Shown: positions 1 to 8,441 of the stretch, one piece after another
Layout of the letters: each line of letters opens with the position of its first letter
How positions within the stretch are numbered: the stretch's first letter is position 1
From: Clostridiales bacterium
GTDB taxonomy: Bacteria > Bacillota > Clostridia > Clostridiales > Clostridiaceae
Direction of reading: 5' to 3'
Length of the DNA stretch: 43,149 nt
Assembly: GCA_017889345.1 (NCBI GenBank)
Contig: JAGHEJ010000073.1
Location: 1-43,149, forward strand
Position numbers and translations under genes: made by a program
The notes under the pieces: generated by a model
Seen by the model: the letters and a program-made list of their open reading frames with translations, nothing else
Told to the model about the DNA's origin: nothing
Database searches by the model: none

Positions 1-47
1 GATGGTACTTTAGGGTTACCCCTATGGAAGAGTAAGTCATCGCCAGT
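1..47 (+). rRNA. rrf: 5S ribosomal RNA, 3' end only
   Basis: The first ~47 bases match the conserved 3' part of clostridial 5S rRNA: GATGGTACT, then a G/C-rich loop arm, GAGTAAGTC and the terminal CGCCAG that pairs with the missing 5' end. An intrinsic terminator follows at once, as expected for the last gene of an rRNA operon. The 5' ~70 bases lie outside the window. The exact 3' end could differ by 1-3 bases. Confidence 0.85.
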
Positions 48-55
48 TTTCTTTT

Positions 56-90
56 AGAAGTAAGAGCTACTGCTCTTACTTCTTTCTTTA
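56..90 (+). terminator. rRNA operon terminator
   Basis: A perfect 12-bp stem (56-67 with 72-83), a 4-base loop and a T-rich tail directly follow the 5S rRNA. The tail is not a pure T run but is U-rich enough for intrinsic termination. Confidence 0.8.
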
Positions 91-116
91 TATCTATTCT
101 TTTCTGTGAGGATGTT

Positions 117-1031
117 ATGTCAGATTTTAATGATATAGATTTTATGTCGACTACAAATAGAGATAAATCTTTAACAAAAAATAATAGTAATTTTAAGCCG
201 AGATTTTATATTGCATTTTTGATTTTATTTTTTATGTATTATTTTTTAGCTCCATTGGTTTCTCATTTGTTTTTATCTTTTGTAAAAAATAATATAAAGT
301 TAACTCAATTTACATTTTTATTAGAACTATTTGAGAGATTTTTTATACCTAGTGTAAGCATATTATTGATTTTGATAGTATATATTTTTTTGGTTGAAGA
401 AAGAAATATTAGTTTTTTATTTGAATGTGAAAATAATAAGTTTTTATCTTATAATGTTAAAGGTATTATATTTGCTGTATTATTTTTGTTTTCTTTAATA
501 TTTATTTTTATATTTAAAAATTATGAAGTTTCATTTAAGTTAAATAGGAATTTTAAAATTTTAAATGTATTACAATTAATAGTATTATTTATTTTTATTT
601 ATATTAAATATTTTTGTTTAGAAAGTCTTTATATAGGGTGGCTTTTTAATATATTATCTTTTAGATATGATCTTATACCATCTGTTTTATTGAGTTCAAT
701 TATACCAGTTATTATTGGATTTATAGATTATCAGAGAATTGGTATGTATTTAATATATTTATTTTTATTTAATGTATTGTTATGTTTATTATTTGTTTTA
801 TATAAAAATATATTTATTGTAACTTCTTTTGTTACATTTTATGATTTTTTGAAGAAATATATATTATCTTTAGATAATATGAATTTAAAATTGGAACCTG
901 TATTTTACACAATTATCAATAACAAAGAATTATATAATATAGAAAATAATAAATATTCATTGATAGTTTTAGGACTAGCTATAGGAATAGTTTTTATTCT
1001 ATATAAAAGTAAATCAAAAACGAAATTTTAA
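117..1031 (+). CDS. CPBP-like integral membrane protein, catalytic motifs degenerate
   Basis: A 304-aa protein with a short polar N-terminus (residues 1-28) and about seven to eight very hydrophobic segments, ending in a Lys-rich tail. The stretch FCLESLYIGWLFNIL around Glu169 resembles motif 1 of CPBP intramembrane proteases (EExxxRG), but the first Glu is Leu and the Arg is Ile. The expected motif 2 (FxxxH) region reads SSIIPVIIGF and the motif 3 region reads SFVTFYDFL, so the catalytic His residues are absent. If it belongs to this family it is probably not a protease; the family call is an inference from pattern. The ATG at 117 has a GTGAGGA ribosome binding site. It lies directly behind the rRNA terminator and has no convincing promoter of its own. 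It could also be an unrelated polytopic protein. Confidence 0.45.
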   Translation: MSDFNDIDFMSTTNRDKSLTKNNSNFKPRFYIAFLILFFMYYFLAPLVSHLFLSFVKNNIKLTQFTFLLELFERFFIPSVSILLILIVYIFLVEERNISFLFECENNKFLSYNVKGIIFAVLFLFSLIFIFIFKNYEVSFKLNRNFKILNVLQLIVLFIFIYIKYFCLESLYIGWLFNILSFRYDLIPSVLLSSIIPVIIGFIDYQRIGMYLIYLFLFNVLLCLLFVLYKNIFIVTSFVTFYDFLKKYILSLDNMNLKLEPVFYTIINNKELYNIENNKYSLIVLGLAIGIVFILYKSKSKTKF

Positions 1032-1062
1032 CTTTTTTGTTTTTTATTCATACCTACAATGG

Positions 1063-1091
1063 TTGAATTTTGTAGTAATATATGGTATAAA
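1063..1091 (+). promoter_or_regulatory. Sigma-A-type promoter
   Basis: TTGAAT (1063-1068), a 17-base spacer and TATAAA (1086-1091). Transcription would start near 1098, where the first hairpin of the leader begins. It serves the phosphatase-fold/PAP2 gene pair. Confidence 0.6.
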
Positions 1092-1096
1092 TAGAA

Positions 1097-1221
1097 TGTA
1101 CTTCATTTGAAGTACAAGATGTGTTGAATTCATAATCCCAAAGAATAGATACATCTGAAAATTCCCCTCTCTACCACATTTTGTGGTAGAGCCCCCAATT
1201 TTGTTTATAATTAATTCTTTG
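1097..1221 (+). ncRNA. Structured leader RNA upstream of phosphatase-fold gene
   Basis: Three potential stems lie between the promoter and the start codon. Stem 1 is a perfect 8-bp hairpin, 1097-1104 with 1109-1116. Stem 2 is a perfect 10-bp hairpin, 1169-1178 with 1182-1191, flanked by C-runs (1164-1167 and 1192-1196). Stem 3 is a long-range 8-bp pairing, 1139-1146 with 1214-1221, that encloses stem 2 and ends ten bases before the ribosome binding site. No T-run follows stem 2, so it is not an ordinary terminator. I do not recognise a known riboswitch class. The structure is predicted only from complementarity. Confidence 0.4.
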
Positions 1222-1246
1222 AGCTTTTGAAAAGGTGAGTATTTTG

Positions 1247-2530
1247 ATGAAACAATGTATTTTAGTTATTTTTGTTAATTCTCTTATGAGTTTAGACTAC
1301 GATATGCTAAAGGAGCTAGATAACTTTAAATATATTATTTCTAAAGGTACGATAGTTAAAGAAGTTATAAATGATTATCCAAATCTTAGAATTCCAGTTA
1401 GCACGACAATTCTTACTGGAGAACTCCCACATAAACATGGAATTTATTTTGATGATTTTAATGTTAAGGTTCGTAGATATAGAGAAAAGGAATATGAAAA
1501 TATTCAAGTTTCTACGATACTTGATTTGTTTAAAGAAAATGGAAATGATGTAAGTGTTATATCGTGGCCCGTTATGGGTTATAGTAATTTTAAGTATAAT
1601 TTTATGGATATTAAATCTACAAGGTTTTCTGATATATCAAAGGGAATTTTAAGAGGATCTTCTTTTTACATGATGAAAAATATTTTTAAATACTCTAAGA
1701 TTTTAAAACTTAATACTCATCCAGAACATGATAATTTTTCATGTATACTTGGTATGGAGCTTCTTGAAAGTAAGAAGTCAAATGTTATATTTATGAGTTT
1801 TAATCATTTAGATTATGTGAGAAGGAGATATTCTAAAGATTCTGAACAAGTGTATGATGCTTTGAAAAGTATTGATAAAAAAATTGGAGATATTTTATCT
1901 TGGTGTGATAATAAAAATCTATTGAATAATCTTACTTTATCTATTGTTTCAAATGGTGGTGTTTATAATTATAAAAACAGTATTAATATAAATTATGCTT
2001 TTTATGATAATGGATTAATAACTTGTAATAAAAAATGGAAGATAAAAGATTATATATCTTATGCTCACTGTAATGAAGCTCTTTCATTTATATATTTAAA
2101 AGATCCTAACAATGCTAATGATTATGGAAGAGTTAAGGTGTTTTTAGAAGAGTTTTCTAAAAATAATAGTAGTTTTATTAATAAGGTTTATGAGAGTCAT
2201 GAATTCGAAAGTTATGATTTAAATAATTTTTCCTTTGTAGTTGAGAGTAAGCCAGGGTGTATTTTTGATCCTGAAATAAATAGAGAAAAGTATATACAAA
2301 AAGCAGATTTATCTAAATGTGCTTTAACTTCTAAAGTTAATAAATCTATTTCAGGATATTCTAATGAATATGAAAATTCCCGTGGAATATTTTTAAGTTA
2401 TGGAAACAAAGTAAGAGAGGGAGTTTATATACATAGGTGTAATGCAGTCGATATTGCTCCTACTATTTCATCTTTTATGGATTTAGATTTTAAATGTAGT
2501 GGACACGTGATTAAAAAAATTAAAAAATAG
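1247..2530 (+). CDS. Alkaline-phosphatase-superfamily (NPP-like) protein, likely pseudoenzyme
   Basis: A 427-aa cytoplasmic protein that follows the type I phosphodiesterase/nucleotide pyrophosphatase fold: N-terminal strand LVIFVNSL, a YPNLRIPVSTTILTG block followed by HKHGI, and a C-terminal VDIAPTISSFM block. Catalytic positions are altered in an ungapped reading: first metal Asp is Asn11, nucleophile Thr is Arg48, the His of the DxxxH pair is Arg193 (Asp189 is kept), the DHG pair is Asn236-Gly237, and the HGY His is Ser369. Phosphatase activity is therefore doubtful; a binding or regulatory role is inferred. The ATG at 1247 is chosen because AAGGTGA lies eight bases upstream; the in-frame GTG at 1235 falls inside that ribosome binding site. 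A PAP2 gene follows 20 bases downstream, probably in the same operon. Confidence 0.7.
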   Translation: MKQCILVIFVNSLMSLDYDMLKELDNFKYIISKGTIVKEVINDYPNLRIPVSTTILTGELPHKHGIYFDDFNVKVRRYREKEYENIQVSTILDLFKENGNDVSVISWPVMGYSNFKYNFMDIKSTRFSDISKGILRGSSFYMMKNIFKYSKILKLNTHPEHDNFSCILGMELLESKKSNVIFMSFNHLDYVRRRYSKDSEQVYDALKSIDKKIGDILSWCDNKNLLNNLTLSIVSNGGVYNYKNSININYAFYDNGLITCNKKWKIKDYISYAHCNEALSFIYLKDPNNANDYGRVKVFLEEFSKNNSSFINKVYESHEFESYDLNNFSFVVESKPGCIFDPEINREKYIQKADLSKCALTSKVNKSISGYSNEYENSRGIFLSYGNKVREGVYIHRCNAVDIAPTISSFMDLDFKCSGHVIKKIKK

Positions 2531-2550
2531 CATATTGGAGGAAGTAAACT

Positions 2551-3456
2551 TTGGAGGTAATAAGGTTTTTACAGAGCTTCTCTTCTGATTTTTTAAATTA
2601 TGTGATGATATTTATAACATCTTTTGGAAGTTTATATGTTTTAATTGCATTAAGTGCTATAATTTACTGGTGTTGTAATAAAAAGATTGGATATAAGATG
2701 GCTGTTATATTATCTTGTTCTAGTGTTTTAAATAATTTTGTAAAAGGGTTTGTTCAAACTCCTCGCCCTATAGGAGTAGATGGAATATCTTCCTTTGGAG
2801 AATTTACTGCAACGGGATATTCCTTTCCTAGTGGACACGCTCAAAATATAACAACATTTGGAGCAAATTTATATATTTTTACAAGAAAGATATCGGTATT
2901 TATACTATCATCGCTATTGATAATTTTAGTTAGTATATCAAGACTTTATTTAGGGCTTCATTGGCCTATAGATATTTTAGGAGGAATAATTCTAGCTTTA
3001 ATAGTATCAATTTTATTAAATGAAGTATTGGTTAAATTAAATAGATTAAAAGCAAATTTGTTAATTGGTGCATTTATACTATTTTTCATTTTAGGGTTTT
3101 TCTTTATTGATTGGAATGATATGGGACAAGATTACTATAAAACTATGGGAATGTTTGTTGGAATTTACATAGGTCATTTGTTTGAGAGTAGATATGTAAA
3201 TTTTACTCCTATTGCAAGTGGAGTTGATAATATAATGAAACTTATTATAGGAGGTTTTACTACTGCGCTTTTATATTTTTTATTATCAATGGGATTTAGT
3301 TTAATTACCTTTGAGATGATTATACCTTTAATGGGAATATTAAAATACTTTATATTAGGATTTTGGATAATAGGAGTTGTTCCTCTTATATTTAAATTAA
3401 GTAATCTTTATTATAAAGAAGCTTATGAAATAACAAATGTTAAATATAAAAAATAA
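2551..3456 (+). CDS. PAP2-family membrane phosphatase
   Basis: A 301-aa polytopic membrane protein with the full three-part signature of phosphatidic-acid-phosphatase type 2 enzymes: KxxxxxxRP (Lys65, Arg72-Pro73), PSGH (93-96), and SRxxxxxHxxxD (Ser130-Arg131, His137, Asp141). These residues form the phosphohistidine active site on the outer membrane face. Family members dephosphorylate lipid phosphates such as phosphatidate or undecaprenyl pyrophosphate; which one applies here is not clear. The C-terminal half adds several further membrane segments, so it is longer than minimal PAP2 proteins. The TTG start at 2551 is supported by GGAGG nine bases upstream. It is the second gene of the transcript beginning at about 1098. 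Confidence 0.85.
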   Translation: MEVIRFLQSFSSDFLNYVMIFITSFGSLYVLIALSAIIYWCCNKKIGYKMAVILSCSSVLNNFVKGFVQTPRPIGVDGISSFGEFTATGYSFPSGHAQNITTFGANLYIFTRKISVFILSSLLIILVSISRLYLGLHWPIDILGGIILALIVSILLNEVLVKLNRLKANLLIGAFILFFILGFFFIDWNDMGQDYYKTMGMFVGIYIGHLFESRYVNFTPIASGVDNIMKLIIGGFTTALLYFLLSMGFSLITFEMIIPLMGILKYFILGFWIIGVVPLIFKLSNLYYKEAYEITNVKYKK

Positions 3457-3483
3457 GCCTAGAATTATTTCTAGGCTTATTTT
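3452..3483. terminator. Bidirectional terminator between convergent genes
   Basis: A 13-bp stem (3452-3464 with 3469-3481), a TTAT loop and T-runs on both strands. It ends the PAP2 gene on the plus strand and the ABC transporter operon on the minus strand, overlapping or abutting both stop codons. Confidence 0.8.
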
Positions 3484-4199
3484 TATAGTACTTTACTTAA
3501 AAATTCTTTTGCACGTTCAGTTTTTGTATTGTTGAAAAATTCATACGGAGTATTTTCCTCTATGATTTCTCCCTTGTCCATAAATACAATTCTATCTGAA
3601 ACTTCCTTTGCAAAATTCATTTCATGAGTAACTATTACCATAGTCATTCCTTCTTCTCCAAGCTCTTTTATAACGTATAAAACTTCTTTTACCATTTCAG
3701 GATCAAGAGCAGAGGTTGGCTCATCAAATAATAAAACATGAGGTTTATTTGCAAGAGATCTTGCAATTGCAATTCTTTGTTTTTGTCCTCCAGAAAGTTT
3801 AGATGGATAAGCATCTTTCTTATCAAGAAGACCAACCTTATCTAAAAGAGAAAGAGCGAGAGTTTCAGCATCTTTCTTAGGAACATTTTTAACCTTAATA
3901 GGTGCAAGAGTAATATTTTCAAGTACAGTCATATGAGGAAATAGGTTAAAGTGTTGAAATACCATCCCCATATTTTCTCGTATTTTATTTATGTCGGAAG
4001 TTAAAATATTTTTTCCCTCAAAAATAATTTCTCCACTAGTTGGAGTCTCTAATAAATTTAAACATCTAAGAAGAGTACTTTTTCCAGAACCACTAGGGCC
4101 TATAATTGAAATAACATCTCCTTTTTTAATATTATAGGAAATATTTTTAAGTACATGTAATTTATTAAAATATTTATTTAAATTTTTAATTTGAATCAT
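3483..4199 (-). CDS. Polar amino-acid ABC transporter, ATP-binding protein
   Basis: A 238-aa ATPase of the GlnQ/ArtP/HisP family. Walker [10 protein letters not shown] is at residues 34-42, Q-loop Gln82, signature LSGGQ at 135-139, Walker B LLFDEP ending at 161 with the D-loop SALD, and the switch His in VTHE. It powers uptake through the permease encoded just upstream; the two genes overlap by 14 bases, which implies translational coupling. It is the last gene of a three-gene leftward operon (binding protein, permease, ATPase). The family transports polar amino acids; the specific substrate is not readable from the ATPase. Confidence 0.95.
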   Translation of the reverse strand: MIQIKNLNKYFNKLHVLKNISYNIKKGDVISIIGPSGSGKSTLLRCLNLLETPTSGEIIFEGKNILTSDINKIRENMGMVFQHFNLFPHMTVLENITLAPIKVKNVPKKDAETLALSLLDKVGLLDKKDAYPSKLSGGQKQRIAIARSLANKPHVLLFDEPTSALDPEMVKEVLYVIKELGEEGMTMVIVTHEMNFAKEVSDRIVFMDKGEIIEENTPYEFFNNTKTERAKEFLSKVL

Positions 4200-4839
4200 T
4201 GTCTTTATTTAATTTCCTTTCAAAATATTGTATAAATTTTGAAATAGTAAATGTTATTATAAAGTATATAATAGCAGCAACTAAAAGTGGTTCAAGTGTT
4301 AAATAAGTAATACTTCGTATTTGGTTAGCTTTATACATAATATCTGCAAGACCTATATATGAAACTATTGCAGATTCTTTTATAAGAACTATGAACTCAT
4401 TACCAAGTGCTGGAAGTATGTTTTTAATAGCCTGTGGAATTATTATTAATTTCATTGATTGAAAGTGATTCATACCAAGACTTCTTGCAGCTTCCATTTG
4501 TCCTTTATTTATAGAAATAATTCCAGCTCTTATAATTTCAGATATATAAGCTGCACTATTTATAGAAAGAGCAATGGTTGCAGAAGTTAATTCTGTTATA
4601 TTAAGGTTAAATCCATAATGAATTATTATAAGTTGCACAATGAGTGGAGTACCACGTATGATTTCTACATATATAGTAGCTATTGATTTTAAAATTTTAT
4701 ATTTTGATAGTTTTAAAATACAAATAATAAGTCCTAAGATAGTTCCAAATATAACTGTTAATAAGCTTAAAAGTAATGTTACTTTAATGCCCTCAATATA
4801 AAAGGGGAAATATTCTAATAAAAAATTAAAATTCAACAA
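4186..4839 (-). CDS. Polar amino-acid ABC transporter, permease
   Basis: A 217-aa inner-membrane protein of the HisM/GlnP type with about five membrane segments. The N-terminal [10 protein letters not shown] block is characteristic of this family, and the cytoplasmic EAA loop ([20 protein letters not shown]) docks the ATPase. Only one permease gene is present, so the channel is probably a homodimer. It sits 24 bases downstream of the lipoprotein gene and overlaps the ATPase gene. Confidence 0.93.
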   Translation of the reverse strand: MLNFNFLLEYFPFYIEGIKVTLLLSLLTVIFGTILGLIICILKLSKYKILKSIATIYVEIIRGTPLIVQLIIIHYGFNLNITELTSATIALSINSAAYISEIIRAGIISINKGQMEAARSLGMNHFQSMKLIIIPQAIKNILPALGNEFIVLIKESAIVSYIGLADIMYKANQIRSITYLTLEPLLVAAIIYFIITFTISKFIQYFERKLNKDNDSN

Positions 4840-4863
4840 TAGTCCTCCCGTTCAAATAAAATA

Positions 4864-5682
4864 CTAATTATTATTTAAGCTTTCAAAAGTAGAAATAGCA
4901 TTGTTATAAAATTCAGTTATTTTATCCTCTTCAATTAATCTTTGAATTGTTTTGTTAACTTGGTTAACTAAATCTGGTTGATCTTTTTTAATTCCAACTG
5001 CAGAACCTAAACCGTCGTGGTCATTAAGCTCATCAAGTTCAATCATAACAAGGTCAGGATTTTTCTTTATATATTGTTCTCCAACTGGAGCTTCAGTAAT
5101 TATGACATCAACCTTATTTGATAAAAGTTCAAGTATTAATTCAGGGATTCTTAAAAGAGATTTTATATTTGATCCTTTAAGTTTTTCTTGTGCAAGCTTA
5201 TCTTGAATACTTCCAAGTTGAACTCCTATAATGTAATCTTTTAAATCATTTAGTGAAGTAATAGAAGAAGCTTTATCTTTATTAGTAAGAACAACAGTTT
5301 TAGCTTGATAATAAATATTAGAAAAATCTATACTTTGGCGTCTACTTTCTGTTGGAGAAATTCCAGATAAGATTATATCAACACTATTTGATTTTAAAGC
5401 ATCTAAAAGACCAGAGAAGTCCATATTTTTAATAACAAGATCAACCCCCATATCTTTTGCAATTTCTTCTGCGATATTTATGTCAAATCCAACAATTTTT
5501 TCATTTCCATTTTCATCTTTAATAGGAAATTCGTATGGTGCATAATCTGCAGAAGTTCCTAAGATAAGCTCCCCTCTTTCTTTAATTTTTTGAAGTTTAT
5601 TTTCGTTTGAAGAGCAGGATGATAAAAATAATGGAATAAACATTACCATTAAAAAACTAGATATAGTTTTTAAAATTTTCAT
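4864..5682 (-). CDS. Amino-acid ABC transporter, substrate-binding lipoprotein
   Basis: A 272-aa family 3 extracellular solute-binding protein. A type II signal peptide ends in lipobox LSSC with the lipidated Cys at 23. The mature part opens with the typical LILGTSADYAPYEF block and carries SPTESRRQSIDFS, the region that contacts the ligand carboxylate in this family. It captures a polar amino acid at the outer membrane face and delivers it to the permease. Arginine is a possible ligand because of the ArgR-like palindrome upstream, but this is inference; glutamine or cystine are alternatives. The ribosome binding site is AAGGAG, about seven bases before the ATG. Confidence 0.93.
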   Translation of the reverse strand: MKILKTISSFLMVMFIPLFLSSCSSNENKLQKIKERGELILGTSADYAPYEFPIKDENGNEKIVGFDINIAEEIAKDMGVDLVIKNMDFSGLLDALKSNSVDIILSGISPTESRRQSIDFSNIYYQAKTVVLTNKDKASSITSLNDLKDYIIGVQLGSIQDKLAQEKLKGSNIKSLLRIPELILELLSNKVDVIITEAPVGEQYIKKNPDLVMIELDELNDHDGLGSAVGIKKDQPDLVNQVNKTIQRLIEEDKITEFYNNAISTFESLNNN

Positions 5683-5714
5683 ATCAAAACTCCTTAATTT
5701 TAATCAAAATAATA

Positions 5715-5730
5715 ATGTATAATTATACAT
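5715..5730. promoter_or_regulatory. 16-bp palindromic operator, ARG-box-like
   Basis: ATGTATAATTATACAT is a perfect 16-bp palindrome. Its half ATTATACAT recurs 17 bases further on (5739-5747), so a second, weaker site may sit next to it. Paired A/T-rich 18-bp-scale palindromes are the pattern of ArgR ARG boxes. The match to ArgR is inferred, not computed. Confidence 0.45.
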
Positions 5731-5751
5731 CACTAGTTATTATACATTCAA
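5722..5751 (-). promoter_or_regulatory. Leftward promoter of amino-acid transporter operon
   Basis: Read on the minus strand: TTGAAT (5751-5746), an 18-base spacer and TATAAT (5727-5722). The -10 box sits inside a perfect palindrome, so a repressor bound there would block RNA polymerase. Confidence 0.55.
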
Positions 5752-5794
5752 GAATATATTTTAAAATAATTGTTGTATAAGTTAAAAAATATTA

Positions 5795-5803
5795 TGCTAT
5801 AAT
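5795..5803 (+). promoter_or_regulatory. Extended -10 promoter
   Basis: TGCTATAAT (5795-5803) is an extended -10 element. The possible -35 sequences (TTGTTG at 5770, TTGTAT at 5773) are at non-ideal distance, as is common for extended -10 promoters. It is divergent from the amino-acid transporter promoter and drives the unknown gene at 5851. Confidence 0.5.
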
Positions 5804-5850
5804 AGTATAAGTCATTAAAGGAAAACAAAAGGTGGGAGTAGGAAGTTTTT

Positions 5851-6552
5851 ATGAGTTATTTACTTAAGTTTAAGAGTAAGAAGAATGAAATATTATTAAC
5901 ATTTATTTTTACATGTTCACTTGTTTTACTCGGAGTAATTATGTTTCTTTACAATAGATACATTTTGTATGTTAAGAATTTAGAAGTAGCACATATAAAT
6001 TTAACGAATCATCTTAATTATACGTATAAAGATAAATTTTATGGAGATATGGATATAGATTATGATGTAAAAACAAATATATATGGTGCAAGGGTTGAAT
6101 TTTATCTCCCAAATGAAGAATATGAATTTACCTTATCTTCAAGAGGTCATGTAATAGGGGATGGATATCTTCATAATAATAAGGATAATTTATTAAGTCA
6201 TAGATTTGCTAGACAATTAAAAGAAAGTTTAGTTAGTGATTTTAAAGAGAAATTTCCTGAAATTTTTAAGGTTTATGTGGAGATGCAAGTTTTAAAAGAT
6301 AAATACGATTATAGAACTTTTTACGATAAAGATATAAATGAACCTCACGTTATTCATATATATTTAAACTCTAAAAAAATTATGAGTGAGAAGGAGTTTA
6401 AAGAGAAGGTTGATGAAATAGGAAAGTTTCTTATAGATAAAGGGTATAAAAATTTAAACAATGTACATGTAAATTATGTGGTGAGAAAAGAAGCTCCTCC
6501 TCTTTATTATTCTCCAATTGATTTTAATAAATATTTACAAAAAACAAAGTAG
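5851..6552 (+). CDS. Membrane-anchored protein of unknown function
   Basis: A 233-aa protein that I do not recognise. A basic N-terminus (KFKSKKNE) precedes one membrane segment at about residues 13-33 (ILLTFIFTCSLVLLGVIMFL), then a soluble part of about 195 residues, predicted to be extracellular. The soluble part is rich in Tyr, Lys and Asp and mixes beta and helical stretches. No cysteine pair, catalytic motif or repeat is visible. The ATG at 5851 has GGAAG five bases upstream and GGTGGGA further out. The gene stands alone between a divergent promoter and a bidirectional terminator. Confidence 0.75.
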   Translation: MSYLLKFKSKKNEILLTFIFTCSLVLLGVIMFLYNRYILYVKNLEVAHINLTNHLNYTYKDKFYGDMDIDYDVKTNIYGARVEFYLPNEEYEFTLSSRGHVIGDGYLHNNKDNLLSHRFARQLKESLVSDFKEKFPEIFKVYVEMQVLKDKYDYRTFYDKDINEPHVIHIYLNSKKIMSEKEFKEKVDEIGKFLIDKGYKNLNNVHVNYVVRKEAPPLYYSPIDFNKYLQKTK

Positions 6553-6575
6553 ATAAAAATATCTACTTTGTTTTT
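6541..6575. terminator. Bidirectional terminator
   Basis: A 15-bp stem (6541-6555 with 6560-6574) whose A-run and T-run ends serve both strands. It separates the convergent unknown gene (plus) and the cardiolipin synthase gene (minus), and overlaps the stop codon of the former. Confidence 0.8.
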
Positions 6576-8030
6576 TTAAAGTAAAGAGGAGAAAAGCCTT
6601 GATATATTTTCAAAAAATATTTGTTTATGAGATATATTTTTAAAAATATCTTCATTTCCAAGGATGCTATTTTCTATATCTTCATTAAAAATTGAAATAA
6701 ATTTATTGCAAATATCTTTATCATATATAATTAAGTTAAGTTCATGGTTAAGCTCAAAGCTTCTTATATCCATGTTTGTACTTCCAACAGTTACGATATT
6801 ATCATCTATTATTACGAATTTTGAATGAAGAAAAGAGGATTTATCGTAGAAATAAATTTTACATCCAATATTATAAAGTTCATTTAAATAAGTTCTTGAA
6901 GCATGATAAACTAATTTGTGATCTGGTTTTCCTGGAAAGTTTATTATAACTTCAATTCCTGAGAGTATGCAGGTTTTTAAAATATTTATAAATCCAGTAA
7001 AGGGAATAAAATATGGAGTTGAAATTCTAATAGATTTTTTAGCAGAAGTTATGAGCTTTATTAAAGGAAGAATAATATTATCCTTTGAAAGGTTTGGACC
7101 ACTTTTTATAATTTGAGTTAAGGTTTCTTTAGAACTATTATTGATTTTTGGGAAGTAATTTAAAATCTCTTCTTTTTGGAAAATACTTTCTCTTCTTAAT
7201 CTTTTTAAATTTAAATAATCATGAATAAACACATCTTGAATTGAAAGGGTACATTCTCCTTTAATCATTAAATGAGTATCTCTCCATTTTCCTAGGGAGG
7301 AAAGTCCTAAATACTCATCTCCAATATTAATTCCTCCAGTAAAACTTGTATAACCATCAATAACAACTATTTTTCTATGATTTCTGTAATTTATTTGAGT
7401 ATTTATTAATTTTAGAAATGGAGTGGACATATATGAGTAAAATAATATTTCAACTCCGCTTTCTTTAAGATCGTTAATGTATTTTTTAGAAAGTTTTCTA
7501 CAACCAACTTTATCCATTAAAAATCTAACTTTAATTCCTTGTTTAGATTTATTTATTAAAATATTTTTAATTTCATTTCCAATATGATCATCACGAACTA
7601 TGAAATATTCCATGTGAATATGATGTTTAGCTCTATTAAGTTCTCTTTTTAAAGCTTCAAATTTTTGAGCACCATTTGAGAAAATTTTAATTTCTGAATT
7701 TTTCATTATAGGACAAAAATTTAATTTAGATACGAGATTTGTTATTTGAGTAAATTCATCTCTATCATTAATATTAAAAGAGGATTGGGATTTTTGGTTT
7801 ATTTTGTTTATCTCATCTATGTTGTAGAAATTCTTATTTTTAAGATAAGCTCTTCTTATATCTTTTCCAAAGAAAATGTAGCAAATAAGTCCAATAGGGC
7901 CAGATATTAATAATACTAATATCCACATTAAAGTTTTTTCAGGTTCTCTTCTTTCATTTAATAAAGTGAAAAATATAATAACAATGTTAATTACAAAAGA
8001 ACAAATAAAAATTAAATTTAAATAATTCAT
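6576..8030 (-). CDS. cls: Cardiolipin synthase
   Basis: A 484-aa membrane protein with two N-terminal transmembrane segments (about residues 3-23 and 34-54) and two phospholipase-D HKD motifs: His218-Lys220-Asp225 (HRKIVVID) and His402-Lys404-Asp409 (HSKFVIID). Each is followed by the usual GG/GSTNMD-type context. Length and order match bacterial Cls, which joins two phosphatidylglycerol molecules into cardiolipin plus glycerol at the membrane. All catalytic residues are present. The ribosome binding site is AAGGGGAA before the ATG. The gene is monocistronic. Confidence 0.93.
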   Translation of the reverse strand: MNYLNLIFICSFVINIVIIFFTLLNERREPEKTLMWILVLLISGPIGLICYIFFGKDIRRAYLKNKNFYNIDEINKINQKSQSSFNINDRDEFTQITNLVSKLNFCPIMKNSEIKIFSNGAQKFEALKRELNRAKHHIHMEYFIVRDDHIGNEIKNILINKSKQGIKVRFLMDKVGCRKLSKKYINDLKESGVEILFYSYMSTPFLKLINTQINYRNHRKIVVIDGYTSFTGGINIGDEYLGLSSLGKWRDTHLMIKGECTLSIQDVFIHDYLNLKRLRRESIFQKEEILNYFPKINNSSKETLTQIIKSGPNLSKDNIILPLIKLITSAKKSIRISTPYFIPFTGFINILKTCILSGIEVIINFPGKPDHKLVYHASRTYLNELYNIGCKIYFYDKSSFLHSKFVIIDDNIVTVGSTNMDIRSFELNHELNLIIYDKDICNKFISIFNEDIENSILGNEDIFKNISHKQIFFENISRLFSSLL

Positions 8031-8194
8031 AGTATTCCCCTTAAATTAATTAAAAAGTAATGAAATTAATCCATAAATATTTTATACTTATTTTTAAGTT
8101 TTAAATATATTTATTTTGAGTATATTTATAAAATATTTAAAACATAATTTATAATATATCGAAAAAACTAGAAAGTATTTGGGGGGTATGTTTT

Positions 8195-8441
8195 ATGAAT
8201 AAAAACAATAATAAAGCTGCTTTTATGGTTGCACTTGCAGCAATTGGGGCTGCATCTGCTACTATTGTTGCTGGAGTTGTTGCAAAAATTTTGAAAAAGA
8301 ATTTAATTAATAATCTAAATGATGAGTTTGAAAACTTTAATGGATATGGAAAATGTACGGCGTATTGTTGTCCAAATGATTCTTATGATGAAGTTTTAAG
8401 ACACAGAAAGGGAAGATATTACAAAAAAATGGGAGCTTATT

